Source: JBKHYJ01 sp046565505
Lineage (GTDB): Bacteria > Acidobacteriota > Blastocatellia > UBA7656
Length of the DNA: 64,000 nucleotides
Reading direction: 5' to 3'
Assembly: GCA_046565505.1 (NCBI GenBank)
Contig: JBKHYJ010000096.1
Location: 33,077 to 97,076, forward strand
A program made the translations under genes and the position numbers. The first letter of the stretch is position 1. Each line of letters starts with the position of its first letter. The notes under the pieces were generated by a model. That model was not told the origin of the DNA. It saw only the letters and a program-made list of their open reading frames with translations, and searched no databases. Shown here one piece after another: positions 36,382 to 44,940 of this stretch.

Positions 36382-36437
36382 ACGTCTTCGCCACAGCGCG
36401 GGAGCATTGGCCCGTACCCGCATAGCCATTAAATACT

Positions 36438-37625
36438 ATGAAGATAATATTATTCGCTAACACGGATTGGTACCTGTATAACTTCCGCCTCGCGCTCGCG
36501 AAGGCGATCGTTGCGCAAGGGCATGAATTAGTCCTGCTATCACCCCCCGGCAAGTACACCGAGCGGTTAAAACAAGCAGGCTTCCGGTGGATACCGCTGC
36601 CGCTCGAAAGGCGCAGGCTGAATCCCCTGGCCGAACTCGTCACAATCCTCCGCATCGCGCAGGTCTATCATAAAGAGCGGCCTGACCTCGTGCACCACTT
36701 CACGGTGAAGTGTGTGTTGTACGGCTCAATCGCCGCGCGCCTTGTTCGGGTCAAAGCAGTGGTGAATGCGCTCGCGGGGCTCGGCCATATATTCAGCGAC
36801 GACGGATTTCGCGCGAAAGCATTGAGGCGAGTTGTAAAGTCCGTCTGTAAGTTAGCACTGCGGCCGTCGCAGGTTATTTTTCAGAACCCCGACGACCACC
36901 GCGCATTCCTGAAGCTGGGCCTAGTACATGAAGAGACCAGCCACCTGATTCGAGGCTCGGGCGTCGATGTCGAGCGCTTCAAGCCCCGGGCGACCGAACC
37001 GGCCGGGGGCGGGCGGTACGTGCTGCTCGCGTCGCGTTTGCTGTGGGCGAAGGGCGTATCCGAATATGTCGAGGCCGCGCGGCTCGTGCGGCAATGGCTT
37101 CCCGAAACAGTCTTTCTGCTCGCGGGTGAAACGGACCCCGGCAACCCGTCGGCCATACCTCAGAGTGTGATTGATAATTGGCGGGGTGACGTAGAGGTGC
37201 TCGGCCATTGCGAAGATATGCGCGCGCTGATTGAGAACGTGGACCTCGTCGCGTTGCCGACCTACTACGGGGAAGGCGTCCCCAGAATACTGATTGAGGC
37301 GGCGGCGACCGGGAAACCACTGGTGGCGACTGACATGCCCGGTTGCCGCGAGATCGTGCGGCATGGGGTCAACGGATCGCTTGTGCCTCCGCATGACGGC
37401 GAACAACTTGCCCGCGCCATTAGAGATATTCTGGTCGACGACGAAAGGCGGGAGGAAATGGGCAGGCGCTCACGTCACCTCGCTTGCAGCGATTTTTCTG
37501 AAGACCAGGTGATAAGTAAGACATTTCAGGTCTATCAAAAGTCTCTGCCGGCAGGCCGAACCGCGGGCAGAGACGCATGGCGCGGGGCCTCGGCGACCGA
37601 GCGCAAAGAAATTATCCCTGCTTGA
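36438..37625 (+). CDS. Glycosyltransferase family 4 (PglA-like)
   Basis: 395 residues. The start MKIILFANTDWYLYNFR and the block VHHFTVKCVLYGSIAARL match the PglA/WbnE-type subgroup of GT4 enzymes, which add N-acetylhexosamine to undecaprenyl-linked sugars. Donor motif YYGEGVPRILIEAAATGKPLVATD. It differs clearly from the other three transferases in the cluster, so it probably makes an early linkage near the lipid end. Polar C-terminal tail of about 25 residues. Confidence 0.88.
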   Translation: MKIILFANTDWYLYNFRLALAKAIVAQGHELVLLSPPGKYTERLKQAGFRWIPLPLERRRLNPLAELVTILRIAQVYHKERPDLVHHFTVKCVLYGSIAARLVRVKAVVNALAGLGHIFSDDGFRAKALRRVVKSVCKLALRPSQVIFQNPDDHRAFLKLGLVHEETSHLIRGSGVDVERFKPRATEPAGGGRYVLLASRLLWAKGVSEYVEAARLVRQWLPETVFLLAGETDPGNPSAIPQSVIDNWRGDVEVLGHCEDMRALIENVDLVALPTYYGEGVPRILIEAAATGKPLVATDMPGCREIVRHGVNGSLVPPHDGEQLARAIRDILVDDERREEMGRRSRHLACSDFSEDQVISKTFQVYQKSLPAGRTAGRDAWRGASATERKEIIPA

Positions 37626-37871
37626 TTGTTCTTAAAAGCCGACCCGTCTTCGCGTCATATTCATGTGCGCTCATAGCTATTGCGGAAAGGACTGACGCTA
37701 CATACGTCATCCCCAAATAATCAGGCAGCACCCGCAAACAGCGCATGCCTCCGGCGAGGCGCCGGTATTCACCGCCGAACCTGCATTGCCCCCACAATAG
37801 AAATTCGCTCAATTCGTAGGCGTATGGCGCGGAGGAGAATCTTTCCTCGCCTGCCGGCGCCCGGAGGAAGT

Positions 37872-38627
37872 ATGAGTAAATTGGATAGAAACTTCAGAGC
37901 CGCTGTAAGCTCCGCGCTAGCTCTCATAGTCGCAAGCGCCGCTACGCTCAGTTCAGTCGCGGCGTCTAATGGGAGCAAGGCGGCAACCCACGAGAAGCCT
38001 GATGGTCGGCTTGCTATGAGCATAGCCAACGCGCTGATGGGGAGGCTTACGGGTTCAGGGCATTTCACTATAGACGGCGATGAGGCGCAGTCCGGTGCTA
38101 CCGTTCTGAGCGGGAGCAGCGTCGCGACAGGACCGGATGGCGAAGTAACGGTTGACCTCGGCTCACTCGGTCAAATCGTGCTCCGACCTGAAACGGCTAT
38201 CAGGCTCACACTTTTGCAGAATGAAGTGGAAGTGCGTTTGGAGCGGGCGGGGTCGATTCTCCAGGTAGTTCCCGCAGGCGTGGTGGGCCGAATGACGATT
38301 CGAGGTGGCAACACGCGCCTCGGCGTTTCTCGCGGTGAAGCCGAAGTCGAATGGGCGGGCAGCGCCCGCGCGCTCCAGGCAGGTGAAATTATGGCGCTCG
38401 ACCAGACGGCGCAAGTAATAACGAAAGGGGACGCTACTATTACCGCGGAGGCTAACGCCACCAAGTCGCGTGTACCCGCGCCATCGCAAGCAGGAATCGA
38501 CACTGCAGGTCTGACCGGGGTTGTAGCCCTGGCCGGGACCGCGACAGCAATAACCCTCGCTGTCGTGTCAGGCAGGAACCATAGCAACACTCCAATTCCG
38601 CCCAGGCCCAGCGGGGTCACGCCGTGA
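37872..38627 (+). CDS. FecR-like domain protein with terminal membrane segments
   Basis: 251 residues from ATG 37872 with GGAGG four bases upstream; longer in-frame starts are not supported. An N-terminal hydrophobic segment (AAVSSALALIVASAATLSSVAAS) precedes a beta-rich FecR-type domain (GATVLSGSSVATGPDGEVTVDLGSLGQIVLRPETAIRL), then a glycine/alanine hydrophobic stretch near the C-terminus (GVVALAGTATAITLAVVSG). Proteins with FecR domains and no sigma-factor partner often sit at the end of acidobacterial exopolysaccharide loci; function here is unknown. Last co-oriented gene of the cluster. Confidence 0.75.
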   Translation: MSKLDRNFRAAVSSALALIVASAATLSSVAASNGSKAATHEKPDGRLAMSIANALMGRLTGSGHFTIDGDEAQSGATVLSGSSVATGPDGEVTVDLGSLGQIVLRPETAIRLTLLQNEVEVRLERAGSILQVVPAGVVGRMTIRGGNTRLGVSRGEAEVEWAGSARALQAGEIMALDQTAQVITKGDATITAEANATKSRVPAPSQAGIDTAGLTGVVALAGTATAITLAVVSGRNHSNTPIPPRPSGVTP

Positions 38628-38679
38628 GCAATCGATGGCGAAGATTTGTGAAGTGATTGGTCTATTCGTCAGTTGAAAT

Positions 38680-38734
38680 GAAGAGCGAGAGGACGAATGA
38701 TGAATCACTAGATCAATCCCCCTCTCGCTTCTTC
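38680..38734. terminator. Stem-loop after the exopolysaccharide cluster
   Basis: GAAGAGCGAGAGG (38680-38692) pairs with CCTCTCGCTTCTTC (38721-38734) with a single bulged T and a 28-nt loop. It lies between the FecR-like gene and the convergent minus-strand gene, so it may end transcripts from both sides. Confidence 0.55.
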
Positions 38735-38755
38735 ACATGACTTATTTGTAATCAC

Positions 38756-38773
38756 CTCCGTGGCCCCACGGAG
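38756..38773. terminator. Perfect hairpin CTCCGTGG-CC-CCACGGAG
   Basis: Perfect 8-bp stem with a tight loop, nested in a wider ACCTCCG/CGGAGGT pair, in the same convergent intergenic space. No clear T-tract on either side. Confidence 0.5.
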
Positions 38774-38853
38774 AGCCTCGGAGGTGAGGTTTTTACCAGC
38801 GGTCAAATACTTCTTCCGCGATTCTCCTACATGGCGTCCCCTTAGGTATGCGA

Positions 38854-39459
38854 TCATTTCGCATTGCAAGGCCAGTCGGGAGCAAAGGGTTCGCTCTTCA
38901 GCCCTGCTAGGAAAGCGAAATGATTCTTCATCTCCCACATCAATAAGGAGCGGGCATGGCGATAATCGCCCGTGCTCCCATAGTAGATGTTGACGACTCT
39001 TATTGACCGCGTCGCCGGGTAATAACCTCCGGCCAGGTAGGAGCTGAGGGCGGGCTCGTACCAGATCGTGGGCTCAATGTTGACCCCGCCGGATAGAGTG
39101 AGCGGCGAGACGCGAGATGCGAATGAAGCAAGACGTCCTCCGCATTTCGAGAACGTCGCTACCGCGTCGTCGAAAGCTTCATCTATCCACACCCCTATCG
39201 CTTCCGGCGAGCCCGGGAATAGCTTGATCTCCTCAATGACCCAGCCTGGCGCCCCTCGCTTCTTCGCGCGCTTCCACCCCCGCCTCAGTGGATCATCAAA
39301 TCCGTTGTCTTTGTAAGGTATTCCGTACTTGGGCGACAGCTTCACGTCATCGCTGTGGGCCGACCCCAGGAACTCATAAAGACTCTGGGCGGTAGCTGCG
39401 CTGTTACAAACCAACAATAGTGGTAGTGTGAAGAACAGGTAAAGAAATCTCTTAGACAT
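38854..39459 (-). CDS. Secreted protein, degenerate metzincin-like family, copy 1
   Basis: 201 residues with a signal peptide (YLFFTLPLLLVCNSAATAQ) and AGAGGGG upstream of the ATG. Not a recognised family. It is clearly paralogous to the divergent gene at 40241-40873: both share QSL-x-x-FLG, WID-x-A, CGG-x-x-AS, R-x-x-P-x-x-L, a Y-x-AG segment, R-x-IR-x-x-N and WEM-x-N. The order (helix, beta sheet, then a helix of the form L-x-x-WEM-x-N) follows that of reprolysin/matrixin-type metzincins, with W and N in place of the zinc-binding His residues of HE-x-x-H. Hence a possible inactive zincin; that is inference from pattern only. Confidence 0.7.
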   Translation of the reverse strand: MSKRFLYLFFTLPLLLVCNSAATAQSLYEFLGSAHSDDVKLSPKYGIPYKDNGFDDPLRRGWKRAKKRGAPGWVIEEIKLFPGSPEAIGVWIDEAFDDAVATFSKCGGRLASFASRVSPLTLSGGVNIEPTIWYEPALSSYLAGGYYPATRSIRVVNIYYGSTGDYRHARSLLMWEMKNHFAFLAGLKSEPFAPDWPCNAK

Positions 39460-40240
39460 AAACCCCTCTGTGCCGATACGTCACCCTCTGGGTTCAGGTG
39501 ATACTCAGAAATAGGATCAATGGCGAATTCTTTCCAGTTTCGGGGAATGTAATTACCACGGCAGAACTTAAGAGACAGTTCAAGGCCTGGCAAACGACTC
39601 ACAGTCTGAATCGTGTTATTGACCTTCTTCGACACATCATTGAGAAATCCTGTCCATCCATGCCACGCGGAATTCTTGCGCGGATTACAAAGCCTCATCA
39701 CTGAATCCATTTCAACCGGTTACGGTTATCGGATCATGGCGCGAAAAACTGGCGAGGCTCGCAGCGGTTTCTATCTACAAGCAATGTCATACCGAAAGCG
39801 TAAAAACGCCACAGATCAATCGGGCCTGGACGTAGCTGCGTCACTTAAAGGTGGAGCGTAGATTGCAAGACAGTAGACAGTCCCCGGCTAGCGTAAATAG
39901 ACTTTTTCCGCCGATGCCCCCGGCGCGACTCTATGTCAGAGAGCGTTGCCGAAATGCCTGAGCCAAATCAATAAAGATTGAACGCTATGACTGCTGCGCC
40001 AACAATACGAAAGACGCGGAAGAAAAGAGCCTTACTTAGCCCAAGGTTAATTTGCGAATAGAATTAGTAGTGAACCGGGATTGGCTCTTTTGATTAGAAA
40101 GAATCAGGTCTATTTACTTCGGGGATTAAACTCATAAAGATCAAATCGGCCTCCTAGCCAAAACAGTTAAGGGTAGGAACGTTTGCGCCGTCCCTACCCC
40201 GACTAACCATCTCCGTTGAGAGATAGAAAGGCTTCTGACA
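39460..40240. other. Divergent intergenic region between the two secreted paralogues
   Basis: About 780 bp without a credible gene. An inverted repeat GGGTAGG (40171-40177) / CCTACCC (40193-40199), possibly extended by ACG/CGT, lies 42 bp before the plus-strand start and could be a leader hairpin. Otherwise nothing recognised; promoters for both genes are expected here. Confidence 0.5.
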
Positions 40241-40873
40241 ATGAGAGTATACTGCCGCCTGCTTTGTCAGGCAATCTGCATTTTTCTCTTATACGCAAAC
40301 GCCAATGGGCAATCCCTTCGCCCCTTCCTCGGTGAGCCTGATGCTGCGGCCCCTGACAAAGTTACGCCGAGGCATTCGATCAGGTACAACGCCCGCGGTT
40401 ACGACCGCCCGCGGCTAAAGAAGATTGATAAGACATCAAACTGGCTTACACGCCGGGGCCTTGAGTCGATCATCTCGGAGTTCAAAGACTACTCCAACCA
40501 AATGGGTGTCGAGTCGCAGATACCCGCCTGGATAGATTCAGCCTGGGATGAGATCAAATCAAAGTGGGTCGATTGCGGCGGCCAGTACGCTAGCCTTGCC
40601 ATGCGCTTCAACCCCCGGTCTCTGTACGTTGTAGTCGAGCCGGGGCCATTTTGGCTCCCTCAGTGGAGCTTCTATGCCGCCGGGTCCACCGATGGTCGCA
40701 CGATCCGCGCTTTGAATGTCTGGGCGGATGCCGAAATAGGCAGCACCTGGGTCAGAAAGTTCGATGAGCTAGTTCGGTGGGAGATGGGCAATGCTCTCAT
40801 GCTCTCTGGCGGGAAGCTGTGGAATGGCAAAATAGAGGGGGAGATCGGTCACAGGAGTCCTTGCGGAAAATGA
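40241..40873 (+). CDS. Secreted protein, degenerate metzincin-like family, copy 2
   Basis: 210 residues, signal peptide (LLCQAICIFLLYANANG). Paralogue of the divergent gene at 38854-39459, with the same Cys in DCGGQYASLA and the helix ELVRWEMGNALMLSGG. Replacing W by H and N by H would give HEMGHALMLSG, very close to the zinc helix of metzincins, so this looks like a pseudoenzyme or a protein recycled from that fold. C-terminal CGK pairs with the paralogue's CNAK ending, which suggests a conserved disulphide. No partner gene recognised. Confidence 0.7.
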   Translation: MRVYCRLLCQAICIFLLYANANGQSLRPFLGEPDAAAPDKVTPRHSIRYNARGYDRPRLKKIDKTSNWLTRRGLESIISEFKDYSNQMGVESQIPAWIDSAWDEIKSKWVDCGGQYASLAMRFNPRSLYVVVEPGPFWLPQWSFYAAGSTDGRTIRALNVWADAEIGSTWVRKFDELVRWEMGNALMLSGGKLWNGKIEGEIGHRSPCGK

Positions 40874-41483
40874 TCGGCCGGTAGAGTCCATAATTGCCCA
40901 ACGCGTCTTGGCCTGCTCCATGCGGCGTGCCGCGCAACGGGTGTAGATTCTCTATACCAGGATTCGGCGCTGGAGATATGGGACAATATGATCGGGTTGC
41001 AGTGTGGACTAAATCCCCATTTTACTGATTCGCCTGGCGCATTGCGCCCGCGCCGCAGCAAATAAATACTACGCATGCACCAGATGAAGCTACCAGTGTG
41101 GCTTAATTCCGATAGGTATGATGATTGCCTTCAGACGAGCCGTCATCGGAAGCCTCCAGCACTCAAGATAAGCACTTAGAATAAAGCATGTCACTGGCGG
41201 GACTGAAGCACGCGCTTTTAGAGGAACTGATCGAGCGGCGCACTCGTCCGGCAAGGCCGTCACGTACTCTTTAATCCTGAAATGCTCCTTCGGATGAGTA
41301 TATCTTTGATAATCCCGTCGGGGGATTGTTATAGGCGCTAGCCCCAGGATTATGGCGTCGGGTTGGAATTTAGGTTATGCTCTGCCCCAGGTCTTAATCA
41401 AAATTAAGAAGAATCTCAAATCGTCAAATGAAGCGCTATGTTCCTTCTGAGTGAAGGCTATGAGTCGGGAGGGTGAGGGTGGT
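40874..41483. other. Intergenic region before the NtrC-type regulator
   Basis: About 610 bp with no gene. A small inverted repeat AATCCC-GTCGG-GGGATT lies at 41311-41327. A GG/GC pair near 41365-41380 has 14-bp spacing, wrong for sigma-54. Nothing else seen. Confidence 0.5.
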
Positions 41484-42872
41484 ATGAAAATTCTGGTAGT
41501 AGATGACGAGGAATGCGTCCGCGCGTTCATCAGCGACGCACTGACGGAACTCGGGTACAAGATCTGGACTGCTCCTACGGGCCAGGATGCTTTGGCGCTC
41601 GCTAGCGAGCGCGACTTTGACCTGATCTTCTGCGACGTGATGATGGAGGGCTTGAATGGCTTCAATGTACTCCGCGCGCTGCGTGACAGCATGGACTCAA
41701 AGGCCGAGATCATCCTGATGACCGGCCAGGCGTCGGTAGAGGCGGCAATCGAGGCGGTCCAGCGGGGGGCGAATGATTACATCTGCAAGCCCTTCTCGGT
41801 CGGAATACTTCGAGCGATCGCATCGGCAGTTAAACAGCGACGCTATCCGAGTAAGCTCGTGCAGGTGCAGACGCTGAAGCCCTCCCAATACGAGATACTC
41901 GGGCGCAGCCCCGCGATGATTGACGTAGTTAAGAATGCGGCGCGCGTCGCTTCGACTGATTTGCCTGTCCTCATTTGCGGAGAATCGGGGACCGGTAAGG
42001 AACTGATCGCACGGCTCATACACCGCGGGAGCGCGCGCGCCCACATGCCCTTCGTGGCGCTGAATTGCGGTGCGCTGCCCGACACCTTGCTCGAGTCAGA
42101 GCTTTTTGGTCACACGCGCGGCGCGTTCACGGGGGCCGACAGCCACCGACAAGGGCTTTTCGAGGAAGCCAACGGCGGGACACTCTTGCTGGATGAAGTG
42201 ACGGAAACAAGCCCCGCTTTTCAGGTCAAGCTGCTGCGGACGCTCCAAGAAGGGGAGATACGCCAACTGGGTTCAAACGGCAGGAAGAGGGTGAATGTGC
42301 GCGTGCTTTCCACGACGAATCGTGACCCCCTCGCCCTGGTAGAATCAGGCCTGTTCCGCCAGGATTTGTTATACCGATTGCAGGGCGTTGCCATCACCCT
42401 TCCACCTCTCAGGCAGCGGACGGAGGACATAGAGACAATGGTCCTCGCGTTCCTCGCGCAATATAGCGCGGGGGGCGCGCACCTTTCCATAACGAGGGAG
42501 GCTTTGTCGGCGTTGCAGCGGTATAACTGGCCCGGAAACGTGCGAGAACTCAAGCATCTTATGCACCGCCTCGCGGCGCTCAGCAACGGGGTCATAAACG
42601 TCGAGGACTTGCCCCATGAGATGACCTCTACTCCCGCGCTGACCGCTGTGATGAGTGAAATAATCCCCGAAGGGGACCTGCCCACACTCGAACAAATTGA
42701 GTCCAAGTACCTCCTCAGGGTTTTGAGCGCCGTACATGGCAACAAGTCACGCGCGGCCCAGATCATAGGCGTTGACCGCAAAACGCTTTATAGGATGATC
42801 GAGCGACATGCCGCCTCGATGGCGAACCCGGGGGCGGTCCTGGCGCCGCATGAACAGTGGGGGATTAAGTGA
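41484..42872 (+). CDS. NtrC-family sigma-54-dependent response regulator
   Basis: 462 residues from ATG 41484 (GAGGGTGG upstream). Receiver domain with the acidic pair (VVDDEE), phospho-acceptor Asp near 51 (IFCDVMMEG) and conserved Lys in CKPFSVG; AAA+ domain with GESGTGKE (about 165), GAFTGAD (about 212) and LLDEVTE; C-terminal Fis HTH (SRAAQIIGVDRKTLYRMI). Would activate sigma-54 promoters when phosphorylated. No kinase is adjacent in the same operon; the hybrid kinase 2 kb downstream is a candidate partner. Targets unknown, perhaps including the candidate -24/-12 site at 43228. Confidence 0.93.
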   Translation: MKILVVDDEECVRAFISDALTELGYKIWTAPTGQDALALASERDFDLIFCDVMMEGLNGFNVLRALRDSMDSKAEIILMTGQASVEAAIEAVQRGANDYICKPFSVGILRAIASAVKQRRYPSKLVQVQTLKPSQYEILGRSPAMIDVVKNAARVASTDLPVLICGESGTGKELIARLIHRGSARAHMPFVALNCGALPDTLLESELFGHTRGAFTGADSHRQGLFEEANGGTLLLDEVTETSPAFQVKLLRTLQEGEIRQLGSNGRKRVNVRVLSTTNRDPLALVESGLFRQDLLYRLQGVAITLPPLRQRTEDIETMVLAFLAQYSAGGAHLSITREALSALQRYNWPGNVRELKHLMHRLAALSNGVINVEDLPHEMTSTPALTAVMSEIIPEGDLPTLEQIESKYLLRVLSAVHGNKSRAAQIIGVDRKTLYRMIERHAASMANPGAVLAPHEQWGIK

Positions 42873-43356
42873 ATGGAAGCTCCCGAGCTGCTTGCGGCAT
42901 GCGCCGGCGGGATTCGAGCAGCCCTGTTCGTCCCGAATCCGCAGGCATGTGAGGCGTAATTCAACTAATTGCCTAATCAGTATTGTGGAAAAGTGCGGCA
43001 GAACCAAGTCAGGGCCGACTGGCAGGTTAATAGAACCAGAGCCTGTCGTCTGTATTAGAAAAAAAATCTCAATAAGGTGTCTCAGGATCCCACGCGCGCA
43101 GATTCAACATCAAGGCGCTGATCTCATTTAAATTGCCGTATCAGAGACGGCCGGCACTCGCCGCCTCGGGTAGCCCCCAGAATATGCCAATGAGAGCCTC
43201 AATCCGCCTCATTGCATGACAAGTCTGGGAATGCTTTTTGCTCTAGGAGGTTTGCTCCTGATGCAGACAGGCCGTGCCGAGGCGCGGTGAATCTTCTTGC
43301 AGGGAGGCTCGTTAGTCAGCCCTCTCGTCCTAGAGATGCCACCTTGGGGAGAAATA
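42873..43356. other. Intergenic region before the HD-GYP gene
   Basis: About 480 bp. It carries a candidate sigma-54 promoter (43227-43242) followed by AGGAG-GTTTG-CTCCT (43245-43259), a small hairpin that also contains a ribosome-binding-like AGGAGG in front of a nine-codon ORF. No larger gene seen. Confidence 0.45.
43227..43242 (+). promoter_or_regulatory. Candidate sigma-54 promoter for the HD-GYP gene
   Basis: GG at 43228-43229 and GC at 43240-43241 are 12 bp apart, and the -12 half (TTTTTGCT) is a good match. The -24 half (GGGAA) lacks the consensus TGGC C. It lies between an NtrC-type activator gene and the HD-GYP gene, which makes regulation by that activator plausible. Confidence 0.4.
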
Positions 43357-44550
43357 ATGAGTAGCAGAGAAATCTCAATCCTGATTGTCGATGATGAGAG
43401 AATGGTCCGCGAGCTTGTCGCAATGTGCTTTGAGAGTCAGTACAGTTGCACGACGGCCGCCAGCGCGGAAGAGGCGACCGAGCTGCTGGAATCTACGGCC
43501 TTCAACCTGGTCATAACCGACATAAGGATGCCCGGCGCGACGGGGCTCGACCTGTGCCACCTGATCAAAAAAATGTACCCGGACACAGTAGTAATACTTA
43601 TGTCTGGGATGACTGACATTCAATACGCCATCGGGGCCATGCACCAGGGGGCTTTCGATTACATCGTGAAGCCATTCAACGTCGAGCTCGTCACCCTCGC
43701 AGTTAACCGGGCGCTTCAGCACCAGGAGTTAATTGAAGCGAGGTCAAGCTACGAGCAGTCCCTCGAAAACCTGGTGCTTATCAGGACGGATCAGCTCCGC
43801 TCGCTCAATGATAATCTCAACACCACGCTTGAGACCCTTTATATAAATTACAGGGCGGCCCTGTCGGCTCTGGCGAAGTCTCTTGAAACGAATAATATTG
43901 AGCCGCGTGGTCATTCGGACAGGGTTGTCGCTTACTGTCTGAGGCTCGGCAAGGAGGCCGGGCTGCCCAGCGAAGATTTAATCGCGCTCGAACAGGGGGC
44001 GCTCCTACATGACATCGGGAATATATGTGTGTCTAATTCGATTTTTCTAAAGAGAGGCCCGCTGACGGAAGACGAGCGATCACAGATGCGCGAGCACGTC
44101 AAGTATGGGCTTCTTTTAATTGATGGCCTGGATTTTCTAACGGGCGCTCGGCCGGTCGTCAGCCAGCACCACGAAAAGTACGACGGGAGCGGCTACCCCA
44201 CGGGCCTGCTCGGAGAGATGATACATGTTAACGCCCGAATCTTTGCGGTCGCGGACGCCTTCGATGCGATGACAAGCGATAGGCCATACCGCAACGCGGC
44301 CTCCTATGGGATCGCGAGGGCCGAAATCATCGCCGGGGCGGGAAGCCACTTCGACCCGGTGATAGTCAAATCATTCTTAAACGTCCCTGAGAAAGAGTGG
44401 GTCGAAATAAGGAGGTTGGCGGAGTCGCGCGATAACATCAGCCACATAATTGACAAGCGAGAATTGCGCTCGTTCATCCTCTCTATAAAACATCGGACCG
44501 GCAACACTGGCCCGCTGAGCATGCCTTACATCTCGTCTTTATCACAGTGA
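43357..44550 (+). CDS. Response regulator with HD-GYP domain (RpfG-like c-di-GMP phosphodiesterase)
   Basis: 397 residues from ATG 43357 with GGGGAG five bases upstream; an in-frame ATG 60 bases earlier lacks this support. Receiver with Asp near 54 (VITDIRMPG) and KPFNVE; coiled linker; HD-GYP domain with the metal-binding HDIGN (about 217) and the full signature HHEKYDGSGYP (about 269). Predicted to hydrolyse cyclic di-GMP, linking the signalling block to surface behaviour such as exopolysaccharide production encoded next door; the link is inferred. Followed by three strong hairpins. Confidence 0.92.
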   Translation: MSSREISILIVDDERMVRELVAMCFESQYSCTTAASAEEATELLESTAFNLVITDIRMPGATGLDLCHLIKKMYPDTVVILMSGMTDIQYAIGAMHQGAFDYIVKPFNVELVTLAVNRALQHQELIEARSSYEQSLENLVLIRTDQLRSLNDNLNTTLETLYINYRAALSALAKSLETNNIEPRGHSDRVVAYCLRLGKEAGLPSEDLIALEQGALLHDIGNICVSNSIFLKRGPLTEDERSQMREHVKYGLLLIDGLDFLTGARPVVSQHHEKYDGSGYPTGLLGEMIHVNARIFAVADAFDAMTSDRPYRNAASYGIARAEIIAGAGSHFDPVIVKSFLNVPEKEWVEIRRLAESRDNISHIIDKRELRSFILSIKHRTGNTGPLSMPYISSLSQ

Positions 44551-44576
44551 GGCCGGCCAGCGGGCAGATTAAATCT

Positions 44577-44617
44577 TCTCCGGCGCATGTTGTGGCGGAA
44601 CAATCATGTGCCGGAGA
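44577..44617 (+). terminator. Long hairpin 1 of a three-hairpin array
   Basis: Bases 44577-44589 pair with 44605-44617 over 13 bp including one G-U pair (TCTCCGGCGCATG with CATGTGCCGGAGA), and TTGT/ACAA extends the stem inside, leaving a six-base loop GGCGGA and one bulged T. It begins 26 bp after the HD-GYP stop codon. No T-tract directly follows. Confidence 0.7.
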
Positions 44618-44620
44618 TTA

Positions 44621-44646
44621 GCCGAGAGAGAGAAAAACTCTCCGGC
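44621..44646 (+). terminator. Hairpin 2 of the array
   Basis: GCCG-A-GAGAG (44621-44630) pairs with CTCTC-CGGC (44638-44646) with one bulged A and an A-rich seven-base loop AGAAAAA. Starts three bases after hairpin 1. Confidence 0.65.
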
Positions 44647-44647
44647 T

Positions 44648-44690
44648 CTTGACCGCCGTCAATCCCCTAGGTGGAGGGGCGGCGGTCAAG
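44648..44690 (+). terminator. Hairpin 3 of the array
   Basis: Perfect 11-bp stem CTTGACCGCCG (44648-44658) / CGGCGGTCAAG (44680-44690) with a nested CCCCT/AGGGG stem. A run of five T follows about ten bases later, so this one resembles an intrinsic terminator best. Confidence 0.7.
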
Positions 44691-44940
44691 AATTGGCTCC
44701 TTTTTGGTTGAGACAACAATAACCATCGCCCTCACGCGCCCTGCATTTGGCCGAATATTTTGACTGAAGTGAAGTGACCCGGGGCCTCTGTCCGACACGC
44801 AGGTGCGGCGGTCGAAACGCGAAACTGGTGGGCGAAATCCTGCCGGAGAATATTAAGACTTGTAATTTTCATCGCAAGCGGTTTATTATCCAGTTGCTGC
44901 GTCCTTTTCAGGCAGAAGATCATTTTCAGATTTGTCCTAC

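Noticed and set aside
37612..37812. 66-codon minus-strand ORF between the last glycosyltransferase and the FecR-like gene
   Set aside because: Fits the gap and looks faintly protein-like (AHEYDAKTGRLLRTI), but it opposes the operon, has no recognised family and could be chance.
41361..41380. Sigma-54-like GG...GC before the NtrC-type gene
   Set aside because: The spacing between GG and GC is 14 bp instead of 12.
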